A stretch of 64,000 nucleotides of DNA from Adiantum capillus-veneris. Taxonomy: Eukaryota > Streptophyta > Polypodiopsida > Polypodiales > Pteridaceae. The notes under the pieces were generated by a model, which was given only the letters and a program-made list of their open reading frames with translations, did not search any database and was not told the DNA's origin. Positions 58,791-64,000 of this stretch are shown piece after piece. The stretch is from NCBI GenBank assembly GCA_014529385.2, contig CM043942.1, positions 1,344,501-1,408,500 of the forward strand. Reading direction: 5' to 3'. Every line of letters starts with the position of its first letter. Positions within the stretch are counted from its first letter, which is position 1. Both the position numbers and the translations under genes were made by a program.

Positions 58791-60303
58791 TGTAACATTT
58801 AATGGCCTAGTAACTTGTGTGTAGCGGAAAATAGCATGAACATAGTGAGCATTTCATTAGACTATATCCCTAATGAGACTAACAAGAGTGCTTGGGTGGA
58901 GAGAGCAACAAAAAGTATAAAACCTAGTTAGATAGCATGAACAACACTTCAAAAGAGAGATAAATTAAGCTATTGACAATAGTTGAGGACCGAATTTACA
59001 TGGAGCTGGTCCCCCCTCCAAAAGGCTTTGTATTATGGTTTCTCCCATCAAGAGAGACATTTTACATTACAACTCTTTGTGTTCCTTCAATACTATCTAG
59101 TGCAATGAAGATGGAAACTTCAAGCACTAAGCAAAAAGCTTATAAAACACAACATCAATTCCCTCACAGTCTCTGACCCAAGACCTCACACACCTTTAAA
59201 GATGGTGAGAGCTAGCGGGGTATGAGAGTAGATTGAGAGGAAGGAGTAGTCTTACAAGAAAGATGTACATCTCCTCACATAATCACTCATATTAGCATAT
59301 ATTAGCTTAGTAGTTAGGATGGTAGAGGAGATGAGCATGCATTTAAGCTTGGCTCTTGGTTGGATTTGCATCACAAAGCCAAGAGTTGTTGGTGTAGGCC
59401 TCCCTTCTCACAAGCTTGAGAAGGAGAGAGAGAGAGAGAGAGTCTTATTACTCCACAACTAGACTAGTGTGAGTGTGTATGCAAAAGTGCCTTGAGAAAA
59501 TCAGTCCCCCTCTCTCTCTCTTGGTTGACCCCTCTTGATATTTGCTCATGCTGAATCACTATTGAACCTCTCTAGGCTTAGTCAATGGAATTTCAAAAGC
59601 ATAAGTGATAGCCTTTTGACATGTGTCCCCATTTCCCCTTTGTGAAAGACTTAGGTAATTAATTAATGCAACTAAATTCTCATTGGACCCCTTTGTCTCC
59701 TGGCTGATAGGACAATAATCTTCTAGAGATCTTAATTCCTATTGGTTCTCTTATTAAGTGTTTCGAAGTTAATTAAACTATATTTAATCTAGTCTAATTC
59801 TCATTGGTCCACCTCCATGACCATCCAATAGGATTTGAGTACACCTTGTGGGCATCTGGGCTAGTGAGATCACATGTGTCCCTCTTTCCCTTTGTGTAAA
59901 GGAAGGTTGTGAGTGTGTGTGTGTGTGTTTCACTCTCATCCCCTAATTCTAGGGCTCTCCCCCTCCTATGTAGGGATTATGAAGACTTTTTTTTACACAC
60001 ACTAAGCATCCAATTTTCCTAGTGTTTGACCTTTGGACACAACCTTTGAATTTTGGAACATTAGCATTTTGGGAGTCTTAATGGGATGAACCTTAGGGTC
60101 TTTTAAATCCATTGTTGCACATTTCTCTTTTGCAGATGGACTTCCCTTTGGATCCCTATTTTCCCTCCTTTGGATAACTACTGTGGCCGGTCTGCTAGCT
60201 TAACCAATATTCTAGGTTTTACGCCCCTGGCACTTCTCCATACTAAATCATCAGTTTAACATTAGAAAATCATTTAGGAGAATTAGATATTAATATTATG
60301 ACA
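58791..60303 (-). repeat. LTR shared by elements F and G (1513 bases)
   Basis: TGTAACATTT to TTATGACA on the plus strand. Its left side faces F's primer site and its right side faces a polypurine tract (minus strand CAAGAGAGAGGTAA, 60304-60317) and the 3' coding end of G. It therefore serves as F's 5' LTR and G's 3' LTR. Confidence 0.88.
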
Positions 60304-61417
60304 TTACCTCTCTCTTGAAATCATAGTCGTCCTTGACTATGGGGTGGGTAGAGAAGATAAAGCATATTCATTAGTCCTTTTTCTAGCGGGTAGAGGATCC
60401 CTATGTTACCCTACGACATCGTTCCAGAATGGATGACTAGTCCATTTTGTGCTTGAGAACCTAAGCTGTTGTAAGTATGTCAACACCTTATTCCTATTAG
60501 TCTTCCATAGTAGAGTGACAAGCTCTACTTGGTGTTCGGGAAATGTAGTCTCCGCAAACTTGATCTAAGCATGCATACTACTTCAATTTTGTGCACAATA
60601 AAGAAAAAGAGAGTCTTATAAGACAATAACTTTGTTCGTTTAAAACATTTTTACATTTTCTTACTCTAGGGAAGCATTGTAAGCATTGACAAGGTTTAGG
60701 TTATCCTTTAATTGTATGCCTTGCATCCATCTAGTATCTTCAAAAGGATAATTCTTAAACTTAATAAGACATCGTCGGATAGTCTTACCGCCTCTTAGTA
60801 CCTTGTCTACATGCTGGAGAATGGACTCGGGTTGTAGTACCTCTTCTTGGTCCTCAATCTCTGGTGGGTCTTCAATAGTTGGTTCTTGAGGTGGATCTCC
60901 TTTGTAAAGCTTTTTTAGGCTCACATGGAAGGCATTGTGTATGAGCCAATGGCTGGGAAACTTGAGCTGATAGGCCATGTCTTTGATTGGCCTAAGAATC
61001 TGGAAGGGACCATAGTACCTTTTTGCTAACTTAGCATAGTACTTTTGGTGTCTCGTAGGATTCTTGCCCGTCCTATTCCTTAATTGAGCCTTGGGAAATT
61101 TAAGTAAGACCCAATCATTTTCTTTAAAGTCTTGGGCTCTTCTGTGCTTATCAGCAGCAGCCTTTTGCCTTTGCTGTGAGATATAGATATCATCCTTAAT
61201 CTTTTGGAAAGATTCTTGTAGGTCTCGGCTAAACTCATCTACAAACAAGATCTTCCCGTGTACCTTAAGTAGTAGGGAACTTTTTTATCTTCCCTCAATT
61301 ACCTCAAAAGGTGCTTTTCCCGTGGAATTATTAAAATATTATTGTAGGCATACTCCACTAAGGGTAAGTACTTATCCCATTGGGACCTTTGATCTACTTC
61401 CGTTATATAGGCTTTTA
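60304..61417 (-). pseudogene. Element G: integrase and chromodomain 3' end, cut by CACTA
   Basis: The open frame 61248-60661 (195 codons, continuing upstream in broken form to 61417) encodes the integrase C-terminus: QRQKAAADKHRRAQDFKEND, WVLLKFPKAQLRNR, YYGPFQILRPIKDMAYQLKF, WLIHNAFHVSLKKLYKG. A chromodomain follows (LRGGKTIRRCLIKFKNYPFE, DTRWMQGIQLKDNL). Farther right VDQRSQWDKYLPLVEYAYNN is recognisable up to the CACTA end at 61418. It is better preserved than the same region of F. The 5' part of G should lie beyond the transposon, outside the window. Confidence 0.88.
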
Positions 61418-61720
61418 CACTACAAGAGGTTATGTGCTCTTGTGACGCTCTTAGCGACGGAAATACACTGGGTTTTTATAACCCCCGGCGTCGCTATAAG
61501 CGTCGCTAAAAGCGTCGCTACGAGAGCGTCGCTATATGCGTCGCTATAAGCGTCGCTATAGACGTCGCTATAGACGTCGCTATATAGCGACGTCTATAGC
61601 GACGTCTATAGCGACAGTTATAGCGACGCTCTCACAGAAGAGTATAGCGACGCATATAGCGACGCTACAGAGCCATAAATAGCGACGCATATAGCGACGC
61701 CTGAGAGAATATTTTTTTGG
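61418..61720. repeat. CACTA terminal and subterminal repeats with 64-bp palindrome
   Basis: After the CACTA end, AGCGACG or its complement CGTCGCT occurs more than 15 times to about 61705, in both orientations. 61552-61615 is a perfect 64-base palindrome of GTCGCTATAGAC units. Within the terminal repeat, ACAAGAG and CTCTTGT form a small hairpin. Subterminal repeats of this kind bind the transposase in known CACTA elements. Confidence 0.88.
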
Positions 61721-62039
61721 TGGCAGGGCATTGAATGCCTGCCACCCATCAACCATATTGTACTTGATTCACTTTTTAAAAAAAGTGCAAAGGTAAATAA
61801 TAGACCCAAAATAGTCACCCACAAGACGCATTGTTTGCAAAATTGACAATTGTACACATCATAGACAAACTGAATTGATTGGCAAATGTAATAATGACAA
61901 TTGTACAACATCATAGGCATAAAGAATTGATTGGCAAAAGGAATTGCGGTGACAAATGTAATAATATACATGGTTCAAAAAGACGTATAAAATCCGTCTC
62001 ATGATACATAAGCTATGAGAAACCCTAAACTAATGCTAT
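61721..62039. other. CACTA 3' non-coding segment
   Basis: AT-rich sequence between the subterminal repeats and the last exon. No supported gene: the minus-strand frame 61971-61618 reads into the repeats. Confidence 0.5.
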
Positions 62040-63306
62040 CTAGCTACGGCTAAACTGACGTCGTCTAATCAGACGTCTCATCGCGTCCAAGCGGCGTATC
62101 TGTCGGATTCTGCAAAAAAAGACAATAAGACAGTTTTCAGTAAGTATAAACATATAACGACATTTATAAAACAATACAAAAAATAAAAAAGAGTAAACCC
62201 TAATACTAACCATGCCGCTGCGAGAACTGAGAATGTCCATCAGGGCGTTTAAGCCCTTCCTGCCTGCGTACTCGCGCTCGTACGGTGTGGGATCACGTCC
62301 TGTCATCGACCACTGTCAAAACATACAAAGATTTCATTATGTTAGAACTAAAAAACTCATAAACCCTAAACTATCGAACATGCATAAAGAGCAATGTGAA
62401 AAGACTTACAAAATCGGCCTCAAATGATGCCCATCCACCGCTCCCCAAGTGGTGCGAGCTCCCTGCCTCTACTCGCGCTCTGGCTGCATCCTTTTGTTGC
62501 TTCCACTTGTCGGGATTCTCGCGCGCTGCTTTCTTCGCATTCTTCCAATCTTCTTTGGCCAGCCAATCTGGCCTATTCCACCCATTCTTGATTGCTTTTT
62601 GCACTTCGGAACGCTTGTGTTTGCAGTATTCGCGCATTCGAATCTTCATCAGGTCTTCATTGAAGTGCTGATCCCGTGTTGGAACGGGAAACTCATCATG
62701 AAGTATGCTGATGACTCTGTTTTTTAAATCACTTGGTACTTCACTCCATTTGTTTAGTATATAGTGTCTAAACAGCTGAGAGCAAAGACCACGCATGCGC
62801 GAGATCACCTTCTTGCCGTCATCATCCATGATGATGCCGCCGCTGATGTCGACGGAGTAAGGCAAGCCCTCTGGCCGGTGACGCGTGAACCTGGGTGTCC
62901 CGGCAGGGGTCTCTAGCGGCGTGTCGATGGGGGTACGGACGTCAGGTGTCTCCACCGGCGTCTGGGCCCCGAAGCGAGGAGTGTCGAGTGGGGTGGCTCC
63001 TGGCGGAGTAGGTAGAGGTGTGTAGCTTCTAGGAACAGTCAGCCGTGCAAAACCTGGCGTAGACGGCGATGCTGTGGCTGGTGTGGGGGCGGGCAAAGAA
63101 GGGGAGGGTAAAGAGCCTCGTCGAACACGAGGCGGTGTGGAGGCATCGGTGGCGGAATCCCCACAACAACCGCCACCGCCACCACTAGAGCGCCGGTGTC
63201 TAGAAGAGTGTGACGCTCGTCTCATCGACGCCGAAGCTTCGGAGCGCGCCGAATGCTCCGAAAGAGAGGGAGATGCGGATGGTGTAGGAACGCGCCAGAG
63301 CCACAT
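62040..63306 (-). CDS. Transposase_24 (Ptta/En-Spm) protein of the CACTA element
   Basis: A large exon 63306 to about 62410 encodes a Ser/Pro/Thr-rich N-terminus with repeated TPxxTPLDTP-type motifs and a Gly tract. A conserved domain follows, about residues 165-305: IISRMRG-like region, FRHYILNKWSEVPSDLKNRV, ILHDEFPVPTRDQHFNEDLM, KHKRSEVQKAIKNGWNRPDW, WKQQKDAARARVEAGSSHHL, GSGGWASFEADF. This is the plant Transposase_24 pattern. A stretch with intron-like borders (about 62318-62410) precedes a second exon with TGRDPTPYEREYAGRKGLNA (62306-62215), and probably a third near 62110-62040 (RQIRRLDAMRRLIRRR). Exact splice sites are inferred. The start at 63306 (TTAT/ATGTGG) may not be the true one. 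In CACTA elements this protein assists transposition by binding element ends. Confidence 0.7.
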
Positions 63307-63360
63307 AACTTACATGAGAGCTTTCAAGCACATAACTTGTAAAAGGGGGATGTTAACTAT

Positions 63361-63735
63361 TTATATACTTACTTGTTCACAATGCTCGGGTAGTACGAAA
63401 GTGTCTCTTAGGTCAGTCCATTTCTTAGTAGAATCCACCTCAAGAAAACCAGACTCTCCTCTACGCACAGTAGCGTTTCGACCCTCCATGATTATCTTGA
63501 ACCATTGCACGTCGAACAAGTCGACAAAAAATCCTCTGTAATCGATCCTCAAAATCTCTTGCAGCGTGCCGAAGTAAGTGAGTTCCGCCACCACGGGATC
63601 TGCATCAGAGGAACGTCGTCGACTAGACTGTTCAAATTTTGCCATGATTCCACAATCTTGAGTAAAACGCTTTTTGTCGATTCGTTCCACCCTAAAATGT
63701 CGACCTTTACACCATGCTGCTGTGTATGACTTATA
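63361..63735 (-). CDS. DUF4216-type C-terminal exon of CACTA transposase (TNP2-like)
   Basis: The minus frame, open from about 63735, reads YTAAWCKGRHFRVERIDKKR, FTQDCGIMAKFEQ, then VAELTYFGTLQEILRIDYRG, FFVDLFDVQWFKII, GFLEVDSTKKWTDLRDTFVL and PEHCEQV. This follows the DUF4216 layout (F-x-T/V-x-x-x-D-x-x-R-x-T-Q-D/N-x-G, then YFG-LxEI--DY and a DPFVL-like end). It normally lies at the C-terminus of the plant TNP2 transposase. The 5' neighbour exon is at 63813-64000. Confidence 0.75.
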   Translation of the reverse strand, partial: YKSYTAAWCKGRHFRVERIDKKRFTQDCGIMAKFEQSSRRRSSDADPVVAELTYFGTLQEILRIDYRGFFVDLFDVQWFKIIMEGRNATVRRGESGFLEVDSTKKWTDLRDTFVLPEHCEQVSI

Positions 63736-63812
63736 CTACAACGAACAAAGATTATGAGTGGCCGTTCAAACGTTTATAAATAAAGTCACTTGCTAGTCGT
63801 ACATTGCAAACT

Positions 63813-64000
63813 TACCTTGGTCGCGCAACCCCGAGAGTACTCCCACTCTTCTTCAGTCACTTCGTCACCGCATTGTTGTGCGCTTTTCAATTGGTTGTGC
63901 AACCATCTTAAGCTCATGAAGGTTGGTAGGCTCTCCAGAACCGCTGGATAGTGCATCGGTGGTCGTCTTCCCCGTCTCCACTCGATTCGTGCCCTTTGTC
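63813..64000 (-). CDS. Partial upstream exon of CACTA transposase
   Basis: The minus frame is open to the window edge: RRPPMHYPAVLESLPTFMSL, RWLHNQLKSAQQCGDEVTEE, EWEYSRGCATK, ending at an AG/GTAAG-like donor (plus CTTACC at 63812-63817). It lies between the usual catalytic part and DUF4216. The catalytic domain itself would be beyond the window. Confidence 0.55.

Larger units (their letters stand above)
51600..60303 (-). mobile_element. Element F: chromovirus, left unit of a tandem LTR array
   Basis: Minus-strand Ty3/gypsy element: 5' LTR 58791-60303, primer site, gag, protease, RT, RNase H, integrase with chromodomain remnant, polypurine tract and a truncated 3' LTR 51600-52726. Right of the shared LTR lies the 3' end of a second copy, G. 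All genes of F carry lesions. Confidence 0.88.
61418..64000 (-). mobile_element. CACTA (En/Spm) DNA transposon, 3' part, runs off window
   Basis: The end CACTACAAGAGGTTATGTGC begins exactly where G's integrase breaks. The adjoining target TTA (61415-61417) is the expected 3-base duplication, but the other end is not visible. Subterminal repeats follow, then minus-strand genes for a Transposase_24 protein and the TNP2-type transposase. Coding parts are uninterrupted within exons, so it may be a young element. Confidence 0.88.

Overview
This 64 kb window looks like repeat-dense nuclear DNA of a land plant, probably a seed plant with a large genome. The evidence is chromodomain Ty3/gypsy and Ty1/copia elements primed by initiator-Met tRNA, a Ty3-type element primed by Asp tRNA, a CACTA (En/Spm) element carrying the plant-specific Transposase_24 and DUF4216 regions, solo LTRs, and long CT/CA microsatellites. 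I recognise no host gene, tRNA or rRNA. Species cannot be assigned from the sequence.

Left third (1-17 kb): a minus-strand chromovirus (element A, LTRs of about 3.5 kb, window start inside its 3' LTR) is inserted in the integrase of an older, decayed plus-strand Ty3/gypsy element (B). A has lost everything between its primer site and integrase. Downstream of B's integrase is a protease-like region with repeated WVPK-type motifs. Then come a 1.28 kb terminal-inverted-repeat element flanked by TTAA, short palindromic repeats, and a long decayed ORF set (13.5-16.9 kb) of unknown family.

Middle (17-31 kb): no coding gene recognised. It holds tandem duplications, a foldback, CT/CA microsatellites with a repeated GC-rich cap motif, a tandem family built on a perfect 40-bp palindrome with a copia solo LTR at the centre of one copy, and a decayed Ty3/gypsy integrase end with its polypurine tract and LTR start.

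Russian-doll nest (31.4-48.2 kb): a minus-strand copia element (E) is interrupted by a plus-strand copia of the same family (D; target duplication ACCCC). D's 5' LTR is in turn interrupted by a minus-strand element (C; target duplication GTGAA). The empty target site of C is preserved in D's other LTR. C has 593-bp LTRs differing at about seven positions, a tRNA-Asp primer site, gag and a protease-bearing ORF in the same frame separated by one stop codon, and no reverse transcriptase, RNase H or integrase. It is the most interesting object here: a young, apparently non-autonomous gag-protease retroelement whose C-terminal WVPK motifs also occur in element B.

Right part (48.2-64 kb): an unassigned decayed stretch, then a tandem LTR-internal-LTR-internal array of a minus-strand chromovirus (F and G sharing one LTR). 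G's integrase is interrupted by a CACTA transposon that runs off the window. Its end carries subterminal repeats around AGCGACG, including a perfect 64-bp palindrome, and its minus-strand genes encode a Transposase_24 protein and the end of a TNP2-type transposase.
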